A stretch of DNA of 18,785 bases from Paracoccaceae bacterium (GTDB taxonomy: Bacteria > Pseudomonadota > Alphaproteobacteria > Rhodobacterales > Rhodobacteraceae), in the NCBI GenBank assembly GCA_016765235.1, contig JAESQH010000096.1:30643-49427 (forward strand). The letters run 5' to 3'. Below are positions 6,979 through 13,854 of the stretch, in pieces. The number at the start of each line of letters is the position of its first letter. The first letter of the stretch is position 1. Both the position numbers and the translations under genes were made by a program. The notes below the pieces were generated by a model. The model was not told the DNA's origin, did not search any database, and saw nothing but the letters and a program-made list of their open reading frames with translations.

Positions 6979-7765
6979 CGTTAAACGTAAACAGCTGCTC
7001 TCCGCCAAGAGTGTAGCTATTAATCAGCGTTTCGGCCTTTTCACTGGTCAGCCAACCTTCCAGCTGCATAGCAAGGTCATTTTTCACATGCGGCCAGCGC
7101 GCGGGGTTGACCGGAATAAAGGCGTATTGATTAAAAAGCGCCGGATCTCCGGCATAAAGCAGGGCCAGATCCCCCTTGTTGCCAAAGTTCAGCCAGCTGG
7201 CGCGGTCCGATACCACATAAGCGTTCATGCCACTGGCGGTGTTCAGGGTGGCCCCCATGCCAGATCCGGCAGCCCTGTACCAGCCTCCCATGGGGGTTAT
7301 GCCCGCCTCGGCCCAGAGCGCCAGCTCTTTTTTATTGGTGCCGCTGTCATCACCCCGGCTCACAAACGGGGCCATGGTACGGGCAATGCTTTGCAAAGCC
7401 TCAACCGTGGTTTGGGAGCCAGCAATTTGGGCGGGGTCGCTTGACGGGCCTATCAAGATAAAATCGTTATACATGATTTCGCGGCGATGTGTGCCATAGC
7501 CCGCCGCCAAAAAAGCGTCTTCAGCTGCGCGGGCATGCACCAGAATGGCATCCACATCCCCCGCTTGACCCAAGTATAGTGCCTGTCCGGTACCAACCAC
7601 AATAAGCTCTACATCGAGGTCTAAATCATTCTTTATTTCGGGCAGCAGCACATCTGACAGGCCAGAATTGTAAAACGAAGTGGTGACCGCCATTTTAAGC
7701 GATTCCGCATGGCTGGCGGTTGCCATCACCGTGGCTGCTACAAGGGCTTTCCAGATCAGTTTCAT
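6968..7765 (-). CDS. tupA: Tungstate ABC transporter substrate-binding protein TupA
   Basis: A 265-residue periplasmic binding protein. Residues 1-20 are a Sec signal peptide (ending ATASHA). The ligand region VTTSFYNSGLSDVLLP (about 27-42) corresponds to the TTTS motif of TupA proteins, and SRGDDSGTNKKE corresponds to the RGDxS motif that helps bind the oxyanion. GDVDAILVHARAAEDAF is also typical. The start has a strong AAGGAG 10 nt upstream and overlaps the tupC stop (ATGA). Last gene of fdhD-mobB-tupBCA. Family knowledge says TupA prefers tungstate over molybdate; metal preference cannot be proven from sequence. Confidence 0.92.
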   Translation of the reverse strand: MKLIWKALVAATVMATASHAESLKMAVTTSFYNSGLSDVLLPEIKNDLDLDVELIVVGTGQALYLGQAGDVDAILVHARAAEDAFLAAGYGTHRREIMYNDFILIGPSSDPAQIAGSQTTVEALQSIARTMAPFVSRGDDSGTNKKELALWAEAGITPMGGWYRAAGSGMGATLNTASGMNAYVVSDRASWLNFGNKGDLALLYAGDPALFNQYAFIPVNPARWPHVKNDLAMQLEGWLTSEKAETLINSYTLGGEQLFTFNATR

Positions 7766-8475
7766 TCAACAATGTCTCCTTTGATGAAGGCGCGCGCCTC
7801 CGGGGTTAAGGGGGTGGCAAAGAATTCCGCGGCAACACCAGTTTCATGCATCAGGCCTTTATGCATGAATATTACATCATCCGCGAGGCGTTTTGCCTGC
7901 CCCATATCATGGGTAGACATCACAATCCGGGTTCCCGCGGCTTTGGCCGCCAGCAATATTGCTTCAATTTCACGGGTGGCGCTACCGTCAAGGTTGGCGC
8001 AAGGCTCATCTAAAAACAGCACTTCAGGCTCAACGATCAGCGCGCGCGCCAACGAGAGCTTTTGTTTTTCGCCCCCCGAAAGCATAGGGGCCCAGCTGCT
8101 TAGCAAATCTTCCAGCCCAAAACGCTGCGCACATTCTTGTGCCCTGCCCCGCGCTGCGCGCTTAGCCATGCCGCGCAGCCGCAAAGGGTAGGCGAGGCTA
8201 TCTATAACCCGGCGGCGCATCATAATCGGCGCCTGAAAAACAAAGGCCTGGCTTTGCCGGGCCTCAACATCTGGCACCGCCCAGATGAGTGCCCCGCCCG
8301 AGCATCGCTGCAACCCGTGCATCAAGCGTAACAGCGTGGTTTTACCGGCTCCGTTTGGGCCAATAACAAGGGTCATCCCACCTGAACCAAGGGTAAAATC
8401 CACCGGCCCGACCAGCCTTTTACCCCGCATATGGGCGGTGGCGGCCGTTAGCTTCAGAGGTAAAATGCTTACCAT
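7762..8475 (-). CDS. tupC: Tungstate ABC transporter ATP-binding protein TupC
   Basis: A 237-residue cytoplasmic ABC ATPase that powers tungstate import. Walker A GPNGAGKTT is at about 39-47, a Q-loop-like FVFQAPIMM near 78-86, signature LSGGEKQ at 132-138, Walker B VLFLDEP at 152-158 and the H-loop STHD near 190. Length is normal for a single-domain importer ATPase without the C-terminal molybdate-binding domain of ModC. It starts within the end of tupB (7-nt overlap) and overlaps tupA by 4 nt, so the three are translated together. Confidence 0.92.
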   Translation of the reverse strand: MVSILPLKLTAATAHMRGKRLVGPVDFTLGSGGMTLVIGPNGAGKTTLLRLMHGLQRCSGGALIWAVPDVEARQSQAFVFQAPIMMRRRVIDSLAYPLRLRGMAKRAARGRAQECAQRFGLEDLLSSWAPMLSGGEKQKLSLARALIVEPEVLFLDEPCANLDGSATREIEAILLAAKAAGTRIVMSTHDMGQAKRLADDVIFMHKGLMHETGVAAEFFATPLTPEARAFIKGDIVE

Positions 8476-9164
8476 GTTCCGGCCCGTTCAGTTTTGCCGA
8501 TCATGTGGATCATCAGATTGATGATAATCGCCAGCGCGATCAGCACCAGCCCCAACCCCATGGCAAAAGCAAAATTACCCTTGCCGGTTTCCAATGCAAT
8601 CGCCGTGGTTAGCACCCTGGTGGAGTGCTCGATGTTACCGCCAACAATCATAATCGCGCCAACCTCGCCAATGGCACGGCCCAGCCCGGCGAGCGTTGCG
8701 GTCAGCAAGGCCCGCCGGCCATCCCAGAGCAGGGCCATAATCCGCTGCGCCCGTGTGGTGTTCATCGAGATCAGCAGATCATGGTATTCTGCCCAAAGGT
8801 CACGGATGGTTTGGTGGCTGAGCGAGGCAATAAGCGGGGTGATGATGATCACCTGCGCGATAATCATGGCGCCGGGGGAGAACAGCAGGCCAAAGCCCCC
8901 CAAAGGCCCGGAGCGTGACAACAGCATATAGACAAACAGCCCCACCACTACCGGCGGCAGCCCCATCAGCGCATTCAGCACCGCAATTACATAGCGACGC
9001 AAATAAAACCGGTTAACCGCAAGCCAGGCGCCAAGCGGCAATCCTATCAATGCGGCAATAATCACTGCCGAGATTGTAACCCGCAAAGACAGGAAAATAA
9101 TTTCGTAAAGATCAACATCAAAGCTGAAAACCAGTGCCCACGCGTCCAAAAACCCCTGTGCCAT
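8469..9164 (-). CDS. tupB: Tungstate ABC transporter permease TupB
   Basis: A 231-residue inner-membrane permease with about five to six hydrophobic helices; the first prominent one covers about residues 20-50. The coupling region carries the permease EAA-type pattern (TLAGLGRAIGEVGAIMIVGGNI, about 160-180). MGLPPVVVGLFVYMLLSRSG is typical of TupB/WtpB-like permeases. It starts 5 nt after the mobB stop, and its end overlaps tupC. It forms the transmembrane channel for tungstate delivered by TupA. Confidence 0.92.
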   Translation of the reverse strand: MAQGFLDAWALVFSFDVDLYEIIFLSLRVTISAVIIAALIGLPLGAWLAVNRFYLRRYVIAVLNALMGLPPVVVGLFVYMLLSRSGPLGGFGLLFSPGAMIIAQVIIITPLIASLSHQTIRDLWAEYHDLLISMNTTRAQRIMALLWDGRRALLTATLAGLGRAIGEVGAIMIVGGNIEHSTRVLTTAIALETGKGNFAFAMGLGLVLIALAIIINLMIHMIGKTERAGTW

Positions 9165-9169
9165 ATCAG

Positions 9170-9685
9170 TTAGGCCTCTAATCCAGTATGCGTAATGATA
9201 AAATTGGCCATTGCTGAAATATCATTGATATTCAGCACCGGAACCGCCAGTTCCGGAACCCTATACCCCGCGGCCACCGCAGTGATATGGGCACCCTCAA
9301 GCGCCAAAAGTGGGTGCCTACCAGGGCTAAGCGCAGCTTCAATTTTCGAGTGCGATTCTCGCTTGTAACCCTCGATCAACACCAGATCGACAGGTGCCAG
9401 TTTCCCAAGCAGTTCGGCCAATGGCGGCTCGTTTGCACCGCGCAATTCGTGCATCAGCGCCCAACGGTTGCTTGACGTCAGAATAACTTCTTGCGCTCCG
9501 ACTTTCCGGTGGCGAAATCTGTCTTTTCCGGGTTGGTCCACATCGACGTTGTGATGTGCGTGCTTGATGGCAGACACGCCGAAGCCACGGGCGCAAATCT
9601 CGGCCACGAGCTTCTCCATCAATGTGGTTTTGCCGCTGTTTTTCCATCCGGTAATACCAAATACTTTCACGGGATTTCTACTCAT
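9170..9685 (-). CDS. mobB: Molybdopterin-guanine dinucleotide biosynthesis adapter MobB
   Basis: A 171-residue GTP-binding protein that assists MobA in attaching GMP to molybdopterin, giving the bis-MGD cofactor used by FDH. The P-loop GITGWKNSGKTTL (about 10-22) opens the protein. HAHHNVDVDQPGKDRFRHR and VLIEGYKRE are MobB landmarks. The ATG at 9685 is chosen because its ATGA overlaps the fdhD stop; a longer in-frame reading from 9745 would add 20 residues that lie over fdhD and look unlike the family. No mobA is in the window. Confidence 0.92.
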   Translation of the reverse strand: MSRNPVKVFGITGWKNSGKTTLMEKLVAEICARGFGVSAIKHAHHNVDVDQPGKDRFRHRKVGAQEVILTSSNRWALMHELRGANEPPLAELLGKLAPVDLVLIEGYKRESHSKIEAALSPGRHPLLALEGAHITAVAAGYRVPELAVPVLNINDISAMANFIITHTGLEA

Positions 9686-10560
9686 CGTCCTGACCCGCCT
9701 CGACGGGTTGTCCCGACTTTTGCAGTAAAAGGGTCCGCATCCCACACCAAACGGCTTTCACCGCTGAGGCAAATAAGGCGCTGGCCGCGCATCCTCCCGA
9801 TAAGCGTAAGCCCGACTTGCCGCGCAATCTCGGCTCCCCAAGCGGTAAAACCCGAGCGCGACGCCAGCACCGGGATGCCCATCAACGCGGTTTTGATCAC
9901 CATTTCCGAGGTCAGCCGGCCAGTGGTATACAGAATTTTATCAGCGGCAGTGGCGTCCTCCAGCTGCATCCATCCGGCAATCTTGTCCACCGCATTGTGG
10001 CGCCCCACATCTTCCATATAAACCAGTGGTTGGTCTTGCCGACAAAGAACCGAGCCGTGGATGGCACCGGCTTCAAGATACAGGCTCGGGGTGGTATTAA
10101 TGGTATGGGCAAGCGCATAAAGCCAGCTTGTCCGCACCTCAGATTGCGGCAGGGTTAGCGCCTCTAACCCTTCCATCATATCGCCAAAAACCGTACCCAC
10201 TGCGCAGCCCGAAGTTCGGGTTTTCTTTTTGAGCTTGTCCTCATAGTTTGTTGCCCGAACCGTGCGTACAATGACGGTCTCGACCTCCTCGTCATAATCA
10301 ATAACCGTGATTTTGTCGTCCTGTAAAAGCATGCCCTGATTGCGCAAATACCCCACGGCGAGGTATTCCGGATGATCGCCAATTGTCATAGCGGTCACAA
10401 TTTCCTGCTTGTTCAAAAAAATCGTCAACGGCCGTTCTTCTACGACCTTTATTTCCTGCACCGCCCCGTTTTGGTCAATGCCCGACACGGTCCGGGTCAG
10501 CCGCGTATTGAATGGATCAGGCGCAATAATGTATGGTATTTTTTGTTTGACGCTGGTCAT
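9682..10560 (-). CDS. fdhD: Formate dehydrogenase accessory sulfurtransferase FdhD
   Basis: A 292-residue cytoplasmic protein that passes sulfur from the cysteine desulfurase IscS to the Mo/W-bis-MGD cofactor, a step required for FDH activity. Landmarks are RPLTIFLN (about 43-50), HPEYLAVGYLRNQGM (63-77), the cysteine loop RTSGCAVGTVFGDMMEG with C119, and YMEDVGRHNAVDKIAGW and TTGRLTSEMV in the C-terminal half. The second cysteine of the E. coli CxxC loop is replaced by Gly (CAVG). The ATG at 10560 has GGGG about 5 nt upstream. First gene of the fdhD-mobB-tupBCA operon, coupled to mobB by a 4-nt overlap. Confidence 0.95.
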   Translation of the reverse strand: MTSVKQKIPYIIAPDPFNTRLTRTVSGIDQNGAVQEIKVVEERPLTIFLNKQEIVTAMTIGDHPEYLAVGYLRNQGMLLQDDKITVIDYDEEVETVIVRTVRATNYEDKLKKKTRTSGCAVGTVFGDMMEGLEALTLPQSEVRTSWLYALAHTINTTPSLYLEAGAIHGSVLCRQDQPLVYMEDVGRHNAVDKIAGWMQLEDATAADKILYTTGRLTSEMVIKTALMGIPVLASRSGFTAWGAEIARQVGLTLIGRMRGQRLICLSGESRLVWDADPFTAKVGTTRRGGSGR

Positions 10561-10648
10561 CCGATCCCCAATATTCTACAGAGCTTTATCAAGTGCTACC
10601 CGAACATTATTCCCAAGTAAAATACATTCGGCATCAAATATTTTCGCC

Positions 10649-10661
10649 GGACATTTTGTCC
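10649..10661. promoter_or_regulatory. Palindrome GGACATTTTGTCC, candidate operator (copy 2)
   Basis: A perfect dyad GGACA-TTT-TGTCC lies 89 nt upstream of the fdhD start. It shares 13 identical bases with the site upstream of the [4Fe-4S] protein gene, and a TTTTCGC lies shortly before it in both places. Position and symmetry fit a transcription factor site; the factor is unknown. Confidence 0.45.
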
Positions 10662-10825
10662 ACATTTGCATATTGAATATCTCTTGTTGGGATAAAATGG
10701 CACGATGCCCCCCCGCTAAAGAGTATTCGAAACCCGATTACTGGCTGAATGGTTAAGTCCCGAGTTTGAATGTCGACACGGCCACTATCCCGAAGCAAAC
10801 CCGCCGATAGTTTCCGCCGCGATCA

Positions 10826-11366
10826 ATGTTGTGCCAGACCCATGGACGGCTCATAAATCGCCTGACCCGGTCTGGAATTATTCAGGATCGGGCGGCGCAT
10901 GGACCTGTCGCGCTTTACCGTCACACCGGTAAGCATTGCGTTTTTTACCACCGTTATCATTTGGTTTGGCCGACCAAGTATCGTTACAAAGTTTTACAGA
11001 GGAATATCCGACTGCGGGTGCGCGATATTATCCGGCAGGTTTGCGCTGAAAATGATGTCGATATTATCCGTGGCATTCTGTCGAGCGACCATGTGCACAT
11101 GTTTGTATCGGTTCCGCCAAAGCTGGCGATAAGCGACCTGATGCGCGAGATGAAGGGGCGGCCCTCCCAAAAGGTGCAACGTGAATTCCCGCAGCTGAAA
11201 AAGCGGTACTGGGGGCGACACTTTTCCCTCTCATGCATGTGAACATGCACTTCCAGTCAGCGGAAGCAGGCGCTACTTTTCAACCACCAACGGGGCAATC
11301 ACCGAGGAGATCGTACTTCAGTACTTGGAAAAGCACGTCCAAAATCCTGCCGACGCCAGTCGGTAG
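10826..11366 (+). pseudogene. IS200/IS605 transposase TnpA (Y1), interrupted
   Basis: The first part is a clear TnpA: YRHTGKHCVFYHRYHLVW, then TKYRYKVL, and the HUH-type metal motif in SSDHVHMFVSVPPK, up to KKRYWGRHF. This frame then hits a stop at 11240-11242. The C-terminal part resumes one frame over at about 11274 (YFSTTNGAITEEIVLQYLEK) and stops at 11364. The block between, about 11228-11270, has no counterpart in the family and contains two small hairpins. The catalytic tyrosine region may therefore be lost or displaced. The exact start is unclear; the recognisable part begins at about 10910. Confidence 0.78.
11234..11249. repeat. Perfect 7-bp inverted repeat inside the broken transposase
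   Basis: TGCATGT-GA-ACATGCA is followed at once by a second stem CTTCC-N7-GGAAG (11250-11266). Both lie in the stretch that breaks the transposase. The flanks carry similar sequences (GGCGACACTTTTC before and GGCGCTACTTTTC after), as expected of an insertion with local duplication. Confidence 0.5.
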
Positions 11367-11384
11367 TAGTTTAGTCCCAGACTT

Positions 11385-11889
11385 TGATGGGTTGGATTTA
11401 CAATGAACCTTTTTGGCTCTTCTTGAATAGCCCCAAGAATTGTTGACACTTTCTTCCCTAAAAATGAGGCAAGGAGGCCGACATGCGCTTTGGCACGCGT
11501 TAGCTTTATGAAGAGCGCACGCGCCAAAGCGCAGAACAACTCCAAACTTTGCGGTGCATTTTTACGCTGCGATATGGGCCAGTTTTACTCCGTGATTGAC
11601 AATCCAGTTCTCGCATTTTTCGATGCGATTAGCATGGATCACATCACTTGGTAGAACACCTGAGCGGTTTTGCTGAAGATTATTACTTATCACGCACTCA
11701 AACTGCCGCCAGAGTCCGTAGGTGGGCCAACGGGCGCGATTGGCGTTGACGTGGGATGCAGTAGCGAATTCGCTTCAGAGATTCTGTGAAGACGTCTCCG
11801 ATGGTGTAGCGGACATTTTGCCAACTTTTTCTCTCGAACTGATTGCGTAGTTGTTTGGAGCCAAGACGGAACTCGAATCGCCAAACTTG
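11385..11889 (-). pseudogene. Decayed gene, possibly a replication or plasmid-type protein
   Basis: Minus-strand fragments in shifting frames look like one broken protein. The order is QVWRFEFRLGSKQLRNQFER to RIRYC (11889-11758), then one frame over NRARWPTYGLWRQFE and RSGVLPSDVIHANR (to a stop near 11562), then a third stretch LELFCALARALF to EEPKRFIVNP (about 11550-11390). The RFEFRLGSKQLR element recalls replication-associated proteins of mobile elements, but I cannot name the family with certainty. At least two frameshifts make a product unlikely. The downstream end abuts the IS200-type element, which may have removed the true C-terminus. Confidence 0.45.
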
Positions 11890-12170
11890 GCTTGCGCGGC
11901 GGTCTTTGAGGTTAAGCGGCGGTTTGACCGTTAACGCTGTACGGACCTCGAGGTACGAAGAACTCCCGGCCCCGGACCGCTGATGCTACTCTCGACGCTG
12001 GCAACGGATCGACGTTGTTGGTCCGGATATGTCATACCGGCCCTTCGCGCGTCCGAGGCGGTGGCGTTGATGGACCCGTCAAAAAAAAGCACCATGCGGC
12101 CGTTGCGTTTTGCCTTCTGGATAGCGCCGCGAGACAGCTTTGAATCGGTGGAATATTCCCTCTCGCTCAT
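11890..12170 (-). pseudogene. Phage terminase small-subunit-like gene, frameshifted remnant
   Basis: It starts at the ATG at 12170 with MSEREYSTDSKLSRGAIQKA, a helix-turn-helix resembling the N-terminus of Nu1/terminase-small-subunit-like proteins of alphaproteobacterial prophages. It continues to DGSINATASDARRAG and ISGPGPG. The frame then goes wrong; one frame over, GSSSYLEVRTALTVK (about 11975-11925) continues the family. After LNLK (about 11905) it runs directly into the replication-like fragment, so the C-terminal two thirds are missing. Identification is from memory of the family pattern. Confidence 0.5.
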
Positions 12171-12200
12171 TCCCTGTATGGCTGACTCCGATAGTGATTA

Positions 12201-12217
12201 AAGCAATGATATTGCTT
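12201..12217. repeat. 17-nt palindrome AAGCAAT-GAT-ATTGCTT
   Basis: A perfect 7-bp inverted repeat with a 3-nt centre lies between the divergent terminase-like and DUF3489-like remnants. It could be an old operator or recombination site of the lost element. Confidence 0.4.
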
Positions 12218-12238
12218 GGTCTTACGTTGATTACACTT

Positions 12239-12250
12239 CGCTCTAGAGCG
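12239..12250. repeat. 12-nt perfect palindrome CGCTCTAGAGCG
   Basis: An uninterrupted palindrome lies 21 nt after the previous one, within the same short divergent intergenic stretch. Two strong dyads in 50 nt suggest regulator binding, but no partner gene remains intact nearby. Confidence 0.4.
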
Positions 12251-12307
12251 ATTCCGGTTGCAGAAGCGGCGCGATCGGTTGCGCAGCAAAACCACGGAGC
12301 CAAATTC

Positions 12308-12535
12308 CTGACCAAACTCACCGACACCCAAGCCCGCATTCTGAATGAAGCGTCGCGTCACGCTGGCAATCTTGCGATGCCGCTTCCCAAAGGCCTACAT
12401 GGCGCGGTCGCCAAAAAGGTCGTTGGCATGATGATCGAGCGCGGGTTGCTTGACGAGGTTGATGCCAACACCAAAAAGCAAGAGCCTCTCTTGCGCGAAA
12501 CCGGCGATGGTTGGCCCCCACCTCGGCCGAGATAG
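12308..12535 (+). pseudogene. DUF3489-type protein, N-terminal fragment
   Basis: LTKLTDTQARILNEASRHAG followed by LPLPKGLHGAVAKKVV-type sequence and a RETGDG end match the winged-helix-like N-terminus of DUF3489-containing proteins, which often begin MTKLTDTQ. The expected ATG is a CTG here (12308-12310), with GGAG 8 nt upstream, so the start may be mutated. Homology stops at about 12515, where the sequence becomes the reverse strand of the truncated integrase; the frame then closes at 12535. The rest of the protein, including the DUF3489 domain, is absent. Confidence 0.6.
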
Positions 12536-13412
12536 GCAGGCGGTGGATTTTGCGCTGCTTGGTGGTGGTTGCAGGTTTGGACCAGCTGCCAAGTTCCAAA
12601 TTAAAGTGCTCGAAGCGGGCTTGGCGGACTTCGCCGACGCGTGCACCGGTTAGCAGGCACATCCGGATGATGGTGGCAGCACGCTGGTCTTCTGCCGCGT
12701 CTAGGGCTTCGGCCAGCTTGCCGATTTCTTCTTTTGAGAGAAAACGTTCGCGTTCATTTTCCAGGCGGCGCCGGAAACCCGAGGCAGGATTGTCGGCCCG
12801 CCATTTCCAGCCAACAGCAAGAGTGAACATCTTTCGGAGCACCTCGCCTGTGCGGTTTGCCCGAATGGGCGTTGGTTTTGATCCCTGTAATTTACGGGCG
12901 CGATTATTTGGCTTGGCCTTCGAGGGACGGGCACGGCCCGCGGCGATCTTGGTCAGCAGCTTTTCCACGTCCGAGGGTGTGATCTCGGCTACAAGGCGAT
13001 TGCCCCAATCCGGCTCAACCAGCTTGCGCAGCATGGATTTCTGGTCCGATGCGTTGGTTGGCGCCAGATGTGGCAGGTGTTCTTCAATATACCGATCAAT
13101 CAGATCTTTGAACCGTGGAGCATCGCGCCCCTGTTCCCGATCCCCGAGAGGATCCGCACCAGCATCAATCTCGCGTCGCAGTTCCTTGGCGCGTTCCCGC
13201 GCCGCCGTCGTGCTCCATTCCGGCCAACGCCCGATGGTCATCCGCCGGTGGCGCCCAGCGCTCCGGTAATCGAGCGTAAAAGCCCGGTTGCCAGAGCGGT
13301 ATTTGCAAATGGCAAAGCCACGTACCTCTGTGTCAAAGACCTGATAGTCCCGACCTTTTATCAGCGGGGCCTCCCGTACTGATTTTTCGTTCAATCGTAT
13401 TCGCTTGGGCAT
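12318..13412 (-). pseudogene. Tyrosine site-specific integrase, C-terminally truncated
   Basis: A phage/island integrase of the DUF4102 (arm-binding) type. The N-terminal arm domain is at about residues 1-90 (YQVFDTEVRGFAICKYRSG, RMTIGRWPEWS). The core-binding domain (about 100-220) contains FKDLIDRYIEEHLP and RKMFTLAVGWKWRADNPA. The first catalytic Arg is in CLLTGARVGEVRQARFEHF. The family sequence ends at KIHRLPISAE (about 12,520). The remaining frame to 12318 is antisense to the DUF3489 fragment and lacks the HxxR box and the nucleophilic Tyr, so it cannot recombine DNA. The ATG at 13412 has a perfect GGAGG 8 nt upstream and is preferred to the GTG at 13421. Confidence 0.82.
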
Positions 13413-13854
13413 GAGTCGCACCTCCGTTCAGGCATCACACAGGCGTACAATTGCGCCTTTATCAAGTGAAGCATGTAAGAAGGGATGGCGGGGTGGCGCA
13501 GGGTGGCGGTGAAAGAGGGAAGTGTGTGCCACCCCTGTGGTTTATGGGGTTTTTGGGGAGGAGGGTGACGGCTTTAGGCGGGATGCAGTCGTTCGCGACA
13601 AGTGCGAGATTTTATCTTAACTTCCTCGAAGCGGACATTGGCTGCCGCTACTTTGATTGATATGATCAACCTGCCACGAAGACGATATGTTGCTTTTCAT
13701 TTGGCTAAACTGCGACGAAACCATGAAATCTGAACGTGCATATATACGTGGCATCGGTGCCGACAAAACTGACTTTTTGCGTTCTTTTTCGTGTGTTCGG
13801 CGGAGCGGAATTTCGTAAAGCGAAAAACTATCAACCTCCTAGGTCGCTCCAAAA
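13413..13854. other. Gene-free stretch between integrase remnant and GH2 gene
   Basis: About 440 bases with no convincing gene. A short plus-strand reading (13451-13660) is Gly-rich and has no ribosome site. The stretch holds a G-rich repeat block near 13491-13534 and T-rich, AT-richer sequence toward 13,850. No tRNA and no obvious attachment-site duplicate are visible. Confidence 0.5.
13491..13534. repeat. G-rich direct and inverted repeat cluster
   Basis: GGGTGGC occurs twice 10 nt apart (13491 and 13501), and its complement GCCACCC follows at 13528-13534, so the block can fold into a 7-bp stem. It lies upstream of the integrase remnant and could be a leftover of an origin, arm-type binding site or regulatory stem. 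Confidence 0.4.

Larger units (their letters stand above)
10740..11400 (+). mobile_element. IS200/IS605-type insertion sequence, probably inactive
   Basis: Boundaries are approximate. The element is defined by a TnpA-type transposase reading and by similar sequences before and after it: TTAAGTCCCGAGTTTGAATG near 10755 and TTTAGTCCCAGACTTTGATG near 11370. The latter folds into a short CCCA...TGGG hairpin. Members of this family have subterminal hairpins instead of inverted repeats and leave no target duplication. A further inverted repeat CCAGACC/GGTCTGG (10834-10840 and 10869-10875) lies at the start of the transposase reading. The transposase is disrupted. Confidence 0.6.

Noticed and set aside
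11811..11825. A third GGACATTTTG match
   Set aside because: It lies inside a broken coding remnant, has no second dyad arm and is probably chance.
12318..12515. Terminal part of the integrase reading as a genuine C-terminal domain
   Set aside because: It is the antisense of a recognisable DUF3489-type segment and lacks the HxxR and Tyr residues of the family.
12511..13269. Plus-strand open frame of 252 codons over the integrase
   Set aside because: Ser/Arg-rich shadow of the integrase, which has a recognisable fold and a strong ribosome site on the other strand.
13451..13660. Short Gly-rich open frame after the integrase
   Set aside because: No ribosome site, no recognisable family, and it overlaps the repeat block.
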